NCBI RefSeq assembly: GCF_012926505.1
Contig: NZ_JABBNT010000005.1
Span: 460,295-524,294 of the forward strand
DNA: 64,000 nt
From: Pacificispira spongiicola
Lineage (GTDB): Bacteria > Pseudomonadota > Alphaproteobacteria > UBA8366 > Aestuariispiraceae
Direction of reading: 5' to 3'
The notes under the pieces were generated by a model. It was not told the DNA's origin. It did not search any database and saw only the letters and a list, made by a program, of their open reading frames with translations. Shown here one piece after another: positions 56,175 through 63,612 of this stretch. Numbering within the stretch: the stretch's first letter is position 1; every line of letters begins with the position of its first letter. A program made the translations under genes and the position numbers.

Positions 56175-57290
56175 ATGTCCGATGACCAGATCGATGCCGG
56201 CCCATCCGAAGGGTCCGATACTGCGGGATCCGATACCACGGGGCAGCGTTTGGCGAAACGCATCGCCCGCGCGGGCCTGTGCTCGCGACGCGACGCGGAA
56301 CGCTGGATCGAAACCGGACGCGTCGCCGTCAACGGCGTTGTCGTGGAAAGCCCCGCCCTGAATGTCGGTCCGTCGGATACAGTGACGGTCGACGGCAAGG
56401 ACCTGCCGGAAGAACAGGCGGCGCGCCTGTGGCGCTATCATAAGCCTGCGGGTCTTGTCGTATCCGCCCGCGACGAAAAGGGTCGCGCCACGATCTTCGA
56501 AAAGCTGCCGCGCGAAATGCCGCGCGTTGTCAGCGTCGGACGATTGGATTTGAATTCCGAAGGACTGCTGCTGCTGACCAATGACGGCGACCTTGCGCGC
56601 AAGCTGGAACTGCCCGCGACGGGTTGGGTGCGGCGCTATCGTGTCCGTGTCCATGGCCGTGTCGATCCGGCGCGCCTTGCCAGCCTGGAACACGGCGTCA
56701 CGGTGGAAGGCGTCCGCTACGGCAGCATCCGCGCCGAATTGGAAAAGCAGCAAGGCAGCAATGCCTGGGTTTCCGTCGCCCTGACCGAAGGAAAGAACCG
56801 CGAAGTCCGCAAGGTGATGGAACATCTGGGGTATCCCGTGAACCGCCTTCTGCGCCTGTCCTATGGCCCGTTCCAGCTCGGCCCCTTGCCGCGCGGCATG
56901 GTGGAGGAAGTGTCGGCCAAGGTCATGCGCGACCTGATCGGCGGCGAAAGCCGGAAGGGTCAGGCGAAATGGGCCAAGGCGAAGCCGAAACCGAAACGCC
57001 CGGCCAGCCGCAAGCCGCTGTCCCGCCCCGCGCCGGAAAAAACCCCGGACGCCACGCCGACGGATGCGAAGCAAGCCGCCCCCGGAAAACCGTTCCGGGC
57101 CGCCAAGCCAAGCGGTGCCAAACCCGGTGGCGCTAAACCAGGTGGCGCTAAACCAGGTGGCGCTAAACCAGGTGGCGCTAAACCAGGTGACGCTAAACCA
57201 AGCGGGGCGAAATCGGGCGCGGCAAAGCCCGCAATCGATAAACCGAAATCGCGTCTGAAACTGCGCCCGAAAGGATCGGGCGGTAAATGA
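56175..57290 (+). CDS. rluB: Large-subunit rRNA pseudouridine synthase (RluB type) with repeat-rich tail
   Basis: This 371-residue protein has an S4 RNA-binding domain (about 24-80) and an RsuA/RluB catalytic domain (about 85-255) with GRLDLNSEG and its catalytic Asp125. It modifies 23S rRNA near position 2605. The last 110 residues are a low-complexity Lys/Pro/Ala/Gly-rich tail that includes five copies of a PGGAK-type pentapeptide encoded by 15-bp tandem repeats. Such basic tails are common in alphaproteobacterial RluB and vary in length. It overlaps rsmD by four bases. Confidence 0.92.
   Translation: MSDDQIDAGPSEGSDTAGSDTTGQRLAKRIARAGLCSRRDAERWIETGRVAVNGVVVESPALNVGPSDTVTVDGKDLPEEQAARLWRYHKPAGLVVSARDEKGRATIFEKLPREMPRVVSVGRLDLNSEGLLLLTNDGDLARKLELPATGWVRRYRVRVHGRVDPARLASLEHGVTVEGVRYGSIRAELEKQQGSNAWVSVALTEGKNREVRKVMEHLGYPVNRLLRLSYGPFQLGPLPRGMVEEVSAKVMRDLIGGESRKGQAKWAKAKPKPKRPASRKPLSRPAPEKTPDATPTDAKQAAPGKPFRAAKPSGAKPGGAKPGGAKPGGAKPGGAKPGDAKPSGAKSGAAKPAIDKPKSRLKLRPKGSGGK
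57126..57200 (+). repeat. 15-bp tandem repeat inside rluB
   Basis: Four perfect units of GGTGGCGCTAAACCA (57126-57185) are followed by a fifth with one change, and preceded by a degenerate partial unit. Each unit encodes GGAKP in frame, so copy-number change would alter tail length without a frameshift. The DNA identity exceeds what the peptide needs, a mark of recent slippage. Confidence 0.9.
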
Positions 57291-57838
57291 GGATCATCGC
57301 GGGCAGCAAACGCGGGCTGACCCTGGAAGCCCCTGACGGTCAGACGACCCGGCCCACCGCCGACCGGGCGCGGCAGGCGCTGTTCGACATCCTGTCCGCC
57401 CCGGCCCGCATCGCCAATCTTAGGGGCCGCCCCGTCGCCGACTTCTTCGCCGGGACCGGGGCCCTGGGGCTGGAGGCGATCAGCCGTGGCGCCCTGTCCT
57501 GCACCTTCCTCGAAACGGACAGCAAGGCCCTGACCACGCTGAACCGCAATATCACAAAGGCCGGATGGCAACAGACCTGCACCGTGCTGCGTCAGGACGC
57601 GACCAAACCGCCCAAGGCGAAACAGGCCTGCGGGCTATTGTTCTTCGACGCGCCCTATCACGCCACGGTCAGCGAGGCGGCCCTGTCGGCGGTGGTCGAT
57701 CAAGGCTGGCTTGCATCGGACGGGGTCGCCGTGGTGCAGTTGCATCCGAAAGCGCCGTTCGAAACGCCGGTCGGCCTGACCCTCACCGACGATCGGCGAT
57801 ACGGCGCGAGCCGCTTTCTGTTCCTGGAGCCCGCATGA
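57287..57838 (+). CDS. rsmD: 16S rRNA (guanine966-N2)-methyltransferase RsmD
   Basis: This 183-residue methyltransferase has the family start MRIIAGSKRG, TRPTADRARQALFDIL near 21-36, the SAM motif FFAGTGALGLEA near 53, and DAPY at 121-124 in place of the usual DPPY. The N6/N2 methylase motif tolerates this change at the second residue. It overlaps rluB and bluB by four bases each, so all three are coupled. Confidence 0.93.
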   Translation: MRIIAGSKRGLTLEAPDGQTTRPTADRARQALFDILSAPARIANLRGRPVADFFAGTGALGLEAISRGALSCTFLETDSKALTTLNRNITKAGWQQTCTVLRQDATKPPKAKQACGLLFFDAPYHATVSEAALSAVVDQGWLASDGVAVVQLHPKAPFETPVGLTLTDDRRYGASRFLFLEPA

Positions 57839-58479
57839 CCGAGACGCCACCGGATTTCGACGATGCCTTCCGCGCGAAGCTGGACGACTTGATCGTCTGG
57901 CGGCGGGATGTCCGACATTTCAGAACCGATCCCCTGCCTGACGGCGTGCTGGAAAACCTGCTGGCCGTCGCGGACAAGGCCCCGTCCGTCGGGCTCAGCC
58001 AGCCCTGGCGCTTCGTTCTGGTCGACAGCGCGGAAGCCCGCGCGGCGATCCGGGAAAACTTCGCACAGGCGAATGCGGAGGCTTTGGACGGCTACGACAG
58101 CGAAAAGGCCGCGCTCTATGCCCGGCTGAAATTGCAAGGGTTGGATCAAGCCCCGCATCAACTGGCGGTCTTCTGCGATCCCGATCCCGATCAAGGCTCC
58201 GGCCTCGGTCGCCGCACCATGCCGGAGACCCTGGATTATTCCGTCGTCGGCGCGATCCAGATTCTCTGGCTGGCGGCGCGGGCGGAAGGCATCGGCCTCG
58301 GCTGGCTGTCGATCCTGGACCCGGAACAGGTCTGCGCGGCCCTGGATGTGCCCCCGGAATGGCGCTTCGTCGCCTATCTGTGCATCGGCTATCCGTCGGT
58401 CGACAGCGACACGCCGGAACTGGAACGCGTCGGCTGGGAGAACCGCTCCCCCCTCTCCGACCGACTGCTGACGCGCTGA
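57835..58479 (+). CDS. bluB: 5,6-dimethylbenzimidazole synthase BluB
   Basis: This 214-residue nitroreductase-like flavoprotein breaks reduced FMN to make the lower ligand of vitamin B12. WRRDVRHFRTDPLPD, the APSVGLSQPWRFVLV segment and GIGLGWLSILDPEQV are diagnostic of BluB rather than a general nitroreductase. The ATG at 57835 overlaps the rsmD stop; the longer upstream frame is a shadow of rsmD. It fits the presence of B12-dependent nrdJ. Confidence 0.92.
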   Translation: MTETPPDFDDAFRAKLDDLIVWRRDVRHFRTDPLPDGVLENLLAVADKAPSVGLSQPWRFVLVDSAEARAAIRENFAQANAEALDGYDSEKAALYARLKLQGLDQAPHQLAVFCDPDPDQGSGLGRRTMPETLDYSVVGAIQILWLAARAEGIGLGWLSILDPEQVCAALDVPPEWRFVAYLCIGYPSVDSDTPELERVGWENRSPLSDRLLTR

Positions 58480-58521
58480 GAATCCTTGCATCCGTGCGGT
58501 GATGTCCTATATCACCCCGCC

Positions 58522-59709
58522 ATGAGCGACAGCCTGACAGACCTGAGTCAATTCGATCTGCCCGATATGGACGTGCCCCCCGGCGCGCGCATCGTCGTGG
58601 CCATGTCGGGCGGGGTCGATTCCTCCGTCACCGCCGCGGTGCTGAAGGAACTGGGCTACGACGTCGTCGGCATCACGTTGCAGCTTTACGACCATGGCGC
58701 GGCGGTGGAGCGCAAGGGCGCGTGCTGCGCCGGTCAGGATATCCACGACGCGCGCAATGTCGCCGCACGGATCGGCATCCCGCATTACGTCCTGGATTAC
58801 GAAAGCGCCTTCCGCGATGCGGTGATCGAGGATTTCGCCGACGCCTATGCCCGCGGCGAAACGCCGATCCCCTGCGTGCGCTGTAATCAGACCGTGAAAT
58901 TCCGCGACCTGCTGGGCACCGCCAAGGATTTGGGCGCGGAAGCCCTGGCGACCGGCCATTATATCCGGCGCAAGCGCGACCCGGACGGGCGCGCCGAACT
59001 GCACGCCGCCGTCGATCCGCAAAAGGATCAGAGTTATTTCCTCTTCGCCACGACGCAGGATCAGCTCGACTATCTGCGCTTTCCGCTGGGCGGGTTGAAC
59101 AAGACGCAGACCCGCGCCCTGGCCGAACGCTTCGACCTGCCCGTCGCGGACAAGCCGGACAGTCAGGACATCTGTTTCGTGCCCAACGGCTCCTATGCCC
59201 GGATCGTGGAAAAGCTGCGCCCCGACGCGGCCAAGGGCGGGGAGATCGTGCATCTGGACGGCACCGTGCTCGGCCAACATGACGGCGTCCTCAACTACAC
59301 GATCGGTCAGCGCAAGGGCCTGGGCATCGGCGGGCGCAAGGACGATACGGACCCGCTCTATGTCGTGCGGCTGGAACCGGACCGCGCCCGCGTCGTCGTC
59401 GGCCCGCGCGAGGCCCTGGCCGTGGAATCCATGCGCCTGGGTGAGGTCAACTGGCTGGGCGATTGCCGCCTGTCCGACGGCCCGCAAAAAATCGCCGTCA
59501 AAATCCGCAACACCATGGCCCCCGTCCCCGCAACGGTCGAAGCCACGCCGCTGGGCGATGTCATCGTGCGGTTCGACACGCCGCAATACGGCGTTTCGCC
59601 GGGTCAGGCCTGCGCCTTCTATGACGTCACGGGCGACGAAAGCCACGTTTTGGGCGGCGGCTGGATTTTGCGGGACGGATTTTCACAATCCGGCGACAAG
59701 GCCGCTTGA
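58522..59709 (+). CDS. mnmA: tRNA-specific 2-thiouridylase MnmA
   Basis: This 395-residue enzyme makes 2-thiouridine at position 34 of tRNA for Glu, Gln and Lys. It has the PP-loop SGGVDSS at 29-35, the first catalytic cysteine region [11 protein letters not shown] near 115, the second in [10 protein letters not shown] near 215, and the C-terminal beta-barrel. The ATG at 58522 is preferred over one 12 codons upstream. The gene is followed by tRNA-Met. Confidence 0.95.
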   Translation: MSDSLTDLSQFDLPDMDVPPGARIVVAMSGGVDSSVTAAVLKELGYDVVGITLQLYDHGAAVERKGACCAGQDIHDARNVAARIGIPHYVLDYESAFRDAVIEDFADAYARGETPIPCVRCNQTVKFRDLLGTAKDLGAEALATGHYIRRKRDPDGRAELHAAVDPQKDQSYFLFATTQDQLDYLRFPLGGLNKTQTRALAERFDLPVADKPDSQDICFVPNGSYARIVEKLRPDAAKGGEIVHLDGTVLGQHDGVLNYTIGQRKGLGIGGRKDDTDPLYVVRLEPDRARVVVGPREALAVESMRLGEVNWLGDCRLSDGPQKIAVKIRNTMAPVPATVEATPLGDVIVRFDTPQYGVSPGQACAFYDVTGDESHVLGGGWILRDGFSQSGDKAA

Positions 59710-59777
59710 CAGGCCGCCCCGGTCTTTATATCTACACGCCACCCCGGAAACGGGGCCGATGCACAAAGCGGCATCAA

Positions 59778-59854
59778 GGCGGATTAGCTCAGTTGGTTAG
59801 AGCGGTGGAATCATAATCCATGTGTCCGGGGTTCGAGTCCCTGATCCGCCACCA
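59778..59854 (+). tRNA. tRNA-Met (CAT), elongator type
   Basis: A complete cloverleaf is seen: acceptor GGCGGAT/ATCCGCC, D-arm AGCTCAGTTGGTTAGAGC, anticodon stem GTGGA/TCCAT and T-arm GGGGTTCGAGTCCC. The anticodon CAT is at 59812-59814. CCA is encoded. It is not initiator-type (paired first base). A lysidine tRNA-Ile with the same anticodon is less likely from the arms. It seems to be the insertion site of the following element. Confidence 0.93.
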
Positions 59855-59886
59855 TCCTTTTCATGAATAAAATCAATTAGATATGG

Positions 59887-59915
59887 AACGGCCCCAGAAA
59901 GCGCGGCCGTTTTTC
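59887..59915 (+). terminator. Terminator after tRNA-Met
   Basis: A 7-bp stem (AACGGCC with GGCCGTT, 11-base loop) is followed by TTTTT. It ends transcription from mnmA/tRNA-Met, or, if the element brought it, insulates the element. Confidence 0.7.
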
Positions 59916-59923
59916 GTGTTGCA

Positions 59924-60004
59924 ATATGTCGCAACTGAAAACCGCAGAAAACCAATGATGTCAAACCATGTCCGGAGACTCCGTGCGACATGGCTGCGAC
60001 ATAT
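59924..60004. repeat. Inverted ATATGTCGCA / TGCGACATAT repeats near the element end
   Basis: A perfect 10-bp arm ATATGTCGCA (59924-59933) is matched by TGCGACATAT (59995-60004), and TGCGACAT also occurs at 59984-59991 in direct orientation. Three copies of the same octamer within 80 bp of the tRNA end look like binding sites for an integrase or excisionase. Function is inferred. Confidence 0.5.
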
Positions 60005-60037
60005 ACAGCCCAGATACCAGGGGCTTCGACCATATTG

Positions 60038-60054
60038 AAAGTAAGATTTACTTT
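60038..60054. promoter_or_regulatory. Palindromic operator AAAGTAA-GAT-TTACTTT
   Basis: A perfect 7-bp inverted repeat with a three-base centre lies 40 bp before the MerR-like gene. It is the right size and place for autoregulation by that protein. Confidence 0.5.
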
Positions 60055-60093
60055 TTTCTTGCGATTGGTCGCTATCTGCCATATCTTGCGTCC

Positions 60094-60735
60094 ATGGAAC
60101 TGAATGAACACAACAAGCGCCAATGGCAGGCCGGGCAGGTAGAAGCGGCCCTTGCTCTCGCGTTTGGAGTAGACGCGGCGCAGGCCAAAGCCCTGCGCGC
60201 TCGGATTCAGTACCTTAGAAAAAATGGTTTGCCGGGCGTGTCGGGCGGCGGAAGCGGCAAGTTTGTCGCATTCACTCGCATGCAGGTAATCGAGCTAGCT
60301 GTTGCGATAGAGCTTCAAGCGCTCGGTTTGGTTCCCTCCGCTGTGCTGAAGGTGGTGCCAAGGCTGTGTGGTGATGCATCGCTGAAAGTTATCGCGATGG
60401 GCGCGGCGACTGACGGTCCCGATCCGCGTTGGATCGTCTATGCGCCTCCCGTTCTGCCGACATCGAATCCGCACGTCATCATCACTGCCGAACGCGACAA
60501 GTCTGGCGCTGCAACCTTTCCGTGGGGAGTCGTCCAGAGTTGGACAGAGCAGTTCGGTCGCGTTGCAGTCTCAGAGATTGCATCGCGAATAGTTGCGACA
60601 TTTGACAATCTTTCCAAATCGTCCCCACCGCCCCGAGGGCCGAAACAAAAAACACTGGGCATCGAGTACCCCAACCATCAGCGCCGTGATGGCGCCGACC
60701 CTCTCATAGGAGATAATAAAAATGGAAGCCAATGA
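60094..60735 (+). CDS. MerR-like DNA-binding protein of the integrated element
   Basis: This 213-residue protein has an N-terminal region (about 14-85) that reads like a MerR winged helix: ALRARIQYLRKNGLP, then a short glycine-rich wing, then RMQVIELAVAIELQALGLVPSAVLKVV. The C-terminal half has no match I recognise. It follows a palindromic operator and overlaps the excisionase-like gene by 14 bases. It could be the regulator of the element. The ATG at 60094 is preferred; the frame extends upstream without sense. Confidence 0.5.
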   Translation: MELNEHNKRQWQAGQVEAALALAFGVDAAQAKALRARIQYLRKNGLPGVSGGGSGKFVAFTRMQVIELAVAIELQALGLVPSAVLKVVPRLCGDASLKVIAMGAATDGPDPRWIVYAPPVLPTSNPHVIITAERDKSGAATFPWGVVQSWTEQFGRVAVSEIASRIVATFDNLSKSSPPPRGPKQKTLGIEYPNHQRRDGADPLIGDNKNGSQ

Positions 60736-60928
60736 AACCAACCTTAGCGCCGACCTGTTGAAAGGCGTTGCAGAAATCGCAGAGTTCTTGGGAGAGGACG
60801 AACGCCGTACTTCTTACTTGTGCCGCAATCGGTCCATTCCCGCGTTTCAGATCGGCCAGCGCTGGTACGCGCGTCGGTCTTCGCTTCGCGGATTTATCGA
60901 CCGCCTGGAGTCTGGAGCAGCGGCCTAG
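60722..60928 (+). CDS. Excisionase-like helix-turn-helix protein
   Basis: This 68-residue protein matches the pattern of AlpA/Xis-type or helix-turn-helix-17 proteins: KGVAEIAEFLGEDERRTSYLCRNRSIPAFQIGQRWYARRSSLRGFIDRL. A strong AGGAG ribosome site lies upstream. Such proteins assist excision or control transcription in integrated elements. Confidence 0.75.
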   Translation: MEANETNLSADLLKGVAEIAEFLGEDERRTSYLCRNRSIPAFQIGQRWYARRSSLRGFIDRLESGAAA

Positions 60929-60950
60929 ACACTGCCTGACTTCAACTCGC

Positions 60951-60999
60951 CAACGCCGTGAGGGCGTCGGTTATCCCTAAAGGAGTCAACGCCGTGAGG
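60951..60999 (+). repeat. 13-bp direct repeat forming two small hairpins
   Basis: CAACGCCGTGAGG occurs at 60951-60963 and 60987-60999, 36 bp apart. Each copy folds into a short GCC-GTGA-GGC stem-loop. The second lies between an AAAGGAG ribosome site and a possible small open frame. They may act on translation of the HNH gene. Confidence 0.5.
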
Positions 61000-61089
61000 C
61001 GCAGACGATCCCGAATGATGGAGCCTGAAAATGGAACTCACAGAAAACCCCGGTGCGCTGGCGGGCGCTACCGGGGCCGGTATTCGTAA
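60994..61089 (+). CDS. Possible 31-residue arginine-rich small protein
   Basis: A GTG start at 60994 has AAAGGAG eight bases upstream, a better ribosome site than that of the HNH gene whose start it overlaps in another frame. The product would begin MRRRRSRMMEPENG and end at 61089. It may be a leader peptide for the HNH gene. No homologue is recognised. Confidence 0.25.
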   Translation: MRRRRSRMMEPENGTHRKPRCAGGRYRGRYS

Positions 61090-61672
61090 CAATTGCGATG
61101 CGAATTATACCAGTCCACCCCCCCAACCTCAATCGCAGAAACCTGGCCAGGAAACCATAACCCGCACTCTGATTTTAGCGGACGGAAGCGTCGTTACGGT
61201 CGATTCTCGATGGCACGATATGTTGTCGACGGTGCGATGGTTCGGCGCGGGAGGCGGGGGGAGATATCCGGCCCGGACGGTAACGCTCAACGATGGGCGT
61301 AAGAGCACAGAGTTTTTGCACCGCCTTGTCACGGACGCGAGACCCGGCGAGATCATCGACCATGCCGACGGCGATCCGCACAACGCGACTTCCGGGAACC
61401 TTCGGACGGTCACTTGGGCGCAAAATTCCGCCAACCGTCGACCGACTTCCGCGAGTGGTTTCCTGGGAGTGGAGCAAACGCGTTCCGGGACGTTCCGGGG
61501 CTCGGTCGCGTGCGGCCCGATCCGATTGACCGGACCGTGTCGCCAGACGCCCGAAGAAGCCGCCCGTGACCGCGACGAGCAAGCTCGCCAACTTTGGGGC
61601 GGGATGACGCGCTACAACTATCCCCGCCCCGGCGAGCGCAGCCTCGATGGCCGATTGGCGGGTGCTCCATGA
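61031..61672 (+). CDS. HNH endonuclease with AP2-like DNA-binding domain
   Basis: This 213-residue protein has an HNH-3-type nuclease segment (LHRLV at 96-100, IIDHADGD at 108-115, then NLRTVTWAQNSANR at 123-136) followed by an AP2/ERF-like DNA-binding domain (SASGFLGVEQTRSGTFRGSV, about 140-190). This is the layout of free-standing homing endonucleases in phages and islands. The variable N-terminus is Pro/Gln-rich. It overlaps the next gene by four bases. Confidence 0.85.
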   Translation: MELTENPGALAGATGAGIRNNCDANYTSPPPQPQSQKPGQETITRTLILADGSVVTVDSRWHDMLSTVRWFGAGGGGRYPARTVTLNDGRKSTEFLHRLVTDARPGEIIDHADGDPHNATSGNLRTVTWAQNSANRRPTSASGFLGVEQTRSGTFRGSVACGPIRLTGPCRQTPEEAARDRDEQARQLWGGMTRYNYPRPGERSLDGRLAGAP

Positions 61673-61893
61673 GCGTTTGGTGGAATCCGTCCGATGCGGA
61701 AATCAGCGAAGCGGGAGCATTGCTTATGAATTACATGACCTGCAGGCGCGCCTTTATCGTCGCAGCGGTGGAGTGGTTTGAGAAGGCGGAAGCGTCCGAA
61801 CATCCCGACGACGAGTTGCGCTTCATTGGCGACGCGATAGAGGAAGAACTGAAGAAGCGCCAGGAAGCGCGGCGAGGTGGACGCCATGGGTAA
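61669..61893 (+). CDS. Small hypothetical protein of the element
   Basis: This 74-residue protein starts MSVWWNPSDAEISEAGALLMNY, with the ATG overlapping the HNH stop (ATGA). It is mostly helical and charged, with an acidic stretch ASEHPDDEL and a basic C-terminus RQEARRGGRHG. No family is recognised. Its end overlaps the next gene by eight bases. Confidence 0.55.
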   Translation: MSVWWNPSDAEISEAGALLMNYMTCRRAFIVAAVEWFEKAEASEHPDDELRFIGDAIEEELKKRQEARRGGRHG

Positions 61894-62611
61894 GGTGAAC
61901 CAGAAGGGTCGATCTAAGGATCGATTCCTGATGTTCCATCACGGCGTTTGGACATCACCGGCTTGGCTGTCACTCAGTTGCGAATCTCGGTGCCTATTGT
62001 TCGAGATTTGGCAGCGTCATAACGGCAAGAATAATGGTGAGATCGCCTATTCCTGGCGCGAAGCAAGAGCATCGCTCCATATCGGTCAGGGCAAGGTCAA
62101 GCAGGCATTCGCAGACCTCCAAGACCGGGGTTTCTTAATCGCCCGTCAGCCTGGATCGTTTGACTGGAAGGGAAGCGGCAAGGAGAACCGATCTACACGC
62201 TGGGAAGTGACAACAGAAGCGTGTGACGGAGCGCCCGCAAAGCGTCTTTATCGTGGATGGGAACGAGCCGAAAAACAGACTGCGGGTACCACGGCAGTAT
62301 CGAATGGGTACCACGGCAGTATCGATAACGATGCGGAAGAGGTCGAAATCCTCCCCCATCGATACCAGGGCAGTACCCATAAAGGCCAATTCCTGGCGAT
62401 CTATGGGTACCGACGCGGTAACGGTTTCATATGCCATGGGCCGGATAGATTTGTTCGGCGTGTCCTATTCAGGACCGAACGACCGCAGGCGGGTCGGGAC
62501 GAAATGGAATCCGACTGGAACCCGATTGGCCGCGTCGGTGTCGTCGTCGGTCCCTTCGGCCCCGGCTCCCCCCCTGCCGAGCGCCAAGAGCGTTACCGGG
62601 GGGCGCTATGA
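61886..62611 (+). CDS. Replication-like winged-helix protein with internal DNA repeats
   Basis: This 241-residue protein begins with a domain (about 12-110: MFHHGVWTSPAWLSLS, HNGKNNGEIAYSWREA, VKQAFADLQDRGFLIARQ) that resembles winged helix-turn-helix domains of phage and plasmid replication proteins. The C-terminal half has low complexity and carries four copies of a TACC-rich DNA repeat. The ATG at 61886 has GAGGTGG just upstream; a GTG at 61877 is possible. It overlaps the next gene by four bases (ATGA). A role at the element's replication origin is inferred. Confidence 0.5.
   Translation: MGKVNQKGRSKDRFLMFHHGVWTSPAWLSLSCESRCLLFEIWQRHNGKNNGEIAYSWREARASLHIGQGKVKQAFADLQDRGFLIARQPGSFDWKGSGKENRSTRWEVTTEACDGAPAKRLYRGWERAEKQTAGTTAVSNGYHGSIDNDAEEVEILPHRYQGSTHKGQFLAIYGYRRGNGFICHGPDRFVRRVLFRTERPQAGRDEMESDWNPIGRVGVVVGPFGPGSPPAERQERYRGAL
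62284..62426 (+). repeat. Iteron-like repeats inside the replication-like gene
   Basis: The 20-mer GGGTACCACGGCAGTATCGA occurs perfectly at 62284-62303 and 62306-62325 (period 22). Degenerate copies lie at about 62362 (ATACCAGGGCAGTACCC) and 62407 (GTACCGACGCGGTAACGG). The first copy is read in a different frame (GTTAV) from the others (YHGSI, YQGST, YRRGN), so the DNA is conserved more than the peptide. Confidence 0.7.
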
Positions 62612-62847
62612 CCAGACGCGGACGCCCTCGGGACTGGTGCCCATCAAGCGCAGCGGAACGGATGCGTCGCAGCCGCGAGCGTAAGCGGAATGGCGTGGCT
62701 TGTCTGCGCCGTATTGAAATCACCGAAACTCGGCGCGTGGAATTGGCAAAGTTCCTCGGTCTCCCGGTCACCGCGACCCCCGAAGAAATTGCGAAAGCAA
62801 TCGAGGAAAAACCTCTTGCGGTTGCGCGCAACAAAACTGCCGACTGA
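62608..62847 (+). CDS. Small basic hypothetical protein of the element
   Basis: This 79-residue protein has a very basic N-terminal half (SAAERMRRSRERKRNGVACLRRIEI) and a helical second half (ELAKFLGLPVTATPEEIAKAIEEK). It overlaps the preceding gene by four bases. It may bind nucleic acid. Similar small genes occur in alphaproteobacterial islands, but no function is known. Confidence 0.6.
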   Translation: MTRRGRPRDWCPSSAAERMRRSRERKRNGVACLRRIEITETRRVELAKFLGLPVTATPEEIAKAIEEKPLAVARNKTAD

Positions 62848-62871
62848 GTTTGTCGGATAGGAGTTTGAACG

Positions 62872-63027
62872 ATGGTCGAGCGCAACGAGATTCCCCCCGT
62901 AAATTCGGGAACCCCCTACCCCGCCGGGTTCACCGCGCCCGCTCCATCCGCGCTCCGATCCGACAATCGAAGCCCGGCGGGGTTCCCTCTGCCGGTCAAC
63001 ATCCGAACCATTGGAGGCCACAAATGA
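62872..63027 (+). CDS. 51-residue proline-rich small protein
   Basis: A start at 62872 has the strong site GGATAGGAG eight bases upstream. The product begins MVERNEIPPVNSGTPYPAGF and ends SPAGFPLPVNIRTIGGHK; the stop overlaps the next start (ATGA). Tight packing with both neighbours and the good ribosome site support a real gene. It contains a repeated PAGF tetrapeptide. No family is recognised. Confidence 0.55.
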   Translation: MVERNEIPPVNSGTPYPAGFTAPAPSALRSDNRSPAGFPLPVNIRTIGGHK

Positions 63028-63608
63028 TCGGCACGAAATCCAAAACCGCCCCCGTCGAAACTGAAATCACCACGTTGGAAACCGCGCTCCGCGATGCGAG
63101 CGAGAAGGTCGACCAAATCCGAGCCCGCCGCGACGCCCTGAGCGCTGAATGCGTGAAGCTTCAGAATAGACGCTGGGCTATGGGTTTGGAGGCCCGGAGC
63201 GAGCTTGATGAGGCTGCCGCCGCATTCCTGGACGATCCGTTGGCGGAGATCAAAACCGACGACATCGATGGGCGGATCAAGGCCATTGCTGGCGAGTTGA
63301 TCGTGGTCGAACGCGCACTAGGATTAGCACGCGAGCGCCGAGGTGAAGCTGCAAAGCGGTACGCCAACGCCATGGCAAAGAGCCTCGCTCCCGCGCATCG
63401 TGAAGCCGTCGGCAAGATCGCGGCGGCGCTGGATGCGTTGGAACAGGCAAACCAAGAAGAAGCACACATTCGCGCCCAAGTGCCCGGCGGCGGTTCGGGC
63501 TTGCCAATGGGGGCGTTCCTTCCAGTCGGGTCGCGTGTTCACGAACTCAGCCCGATTTCATGCTGGTTTCGCTATGTCGGCGCGGCTGGTCTTCTGCGAG
63601 AGGACTAA
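63024..63608 (+). CDS. Coiled-coil hypothetical protein of the element
   Basis: This 194-residue protein has long helices with heptad-like spacing (ETEITTLETALRDASEKVDQIRARRDAL and AVGKIAAALDALEQANQEEAHI), so it is probably a coiled coil. It could be a scaffold or head accessory protein, since a prohead-protease-like gene follows. The ATG at 63024 has TTGGAGG seven bases upstream; the long upstream frame from 62850 is not supported. Confidence 0.6.
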   Translation: MIGTKSKTAPVETEITTLETALRDASEKVDQIRARRDALSAECVKLQNRRWAMGLEARSELDEAAAAFLDDPLAEIKTDDIDGRIKAIAGELIVVERALGLARERRGEAAKRYANAMAKSLAPAHREAVGKIAAALDALEQANQEEAHIRAQVPGGGSGLPMGAFLPVGSRVHELSPISCWFRYVGAAGLLRED

Positions 63609-63612
63609 GAGC

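Noticed and set aside
57565..57834. N-terminal extension of bluB by 90 residues
   Set aside because: The extension is an out-of-frame reading of rsmD; the ATG overlapping the rsmD stop gives the normal BluB length.
59797..60123. Minus-strand open frame across tRNA-Met and the element's end
   Set aside because: Its C-terminus is the antisense of the tRNA, a common false gene; no domain in the rest.
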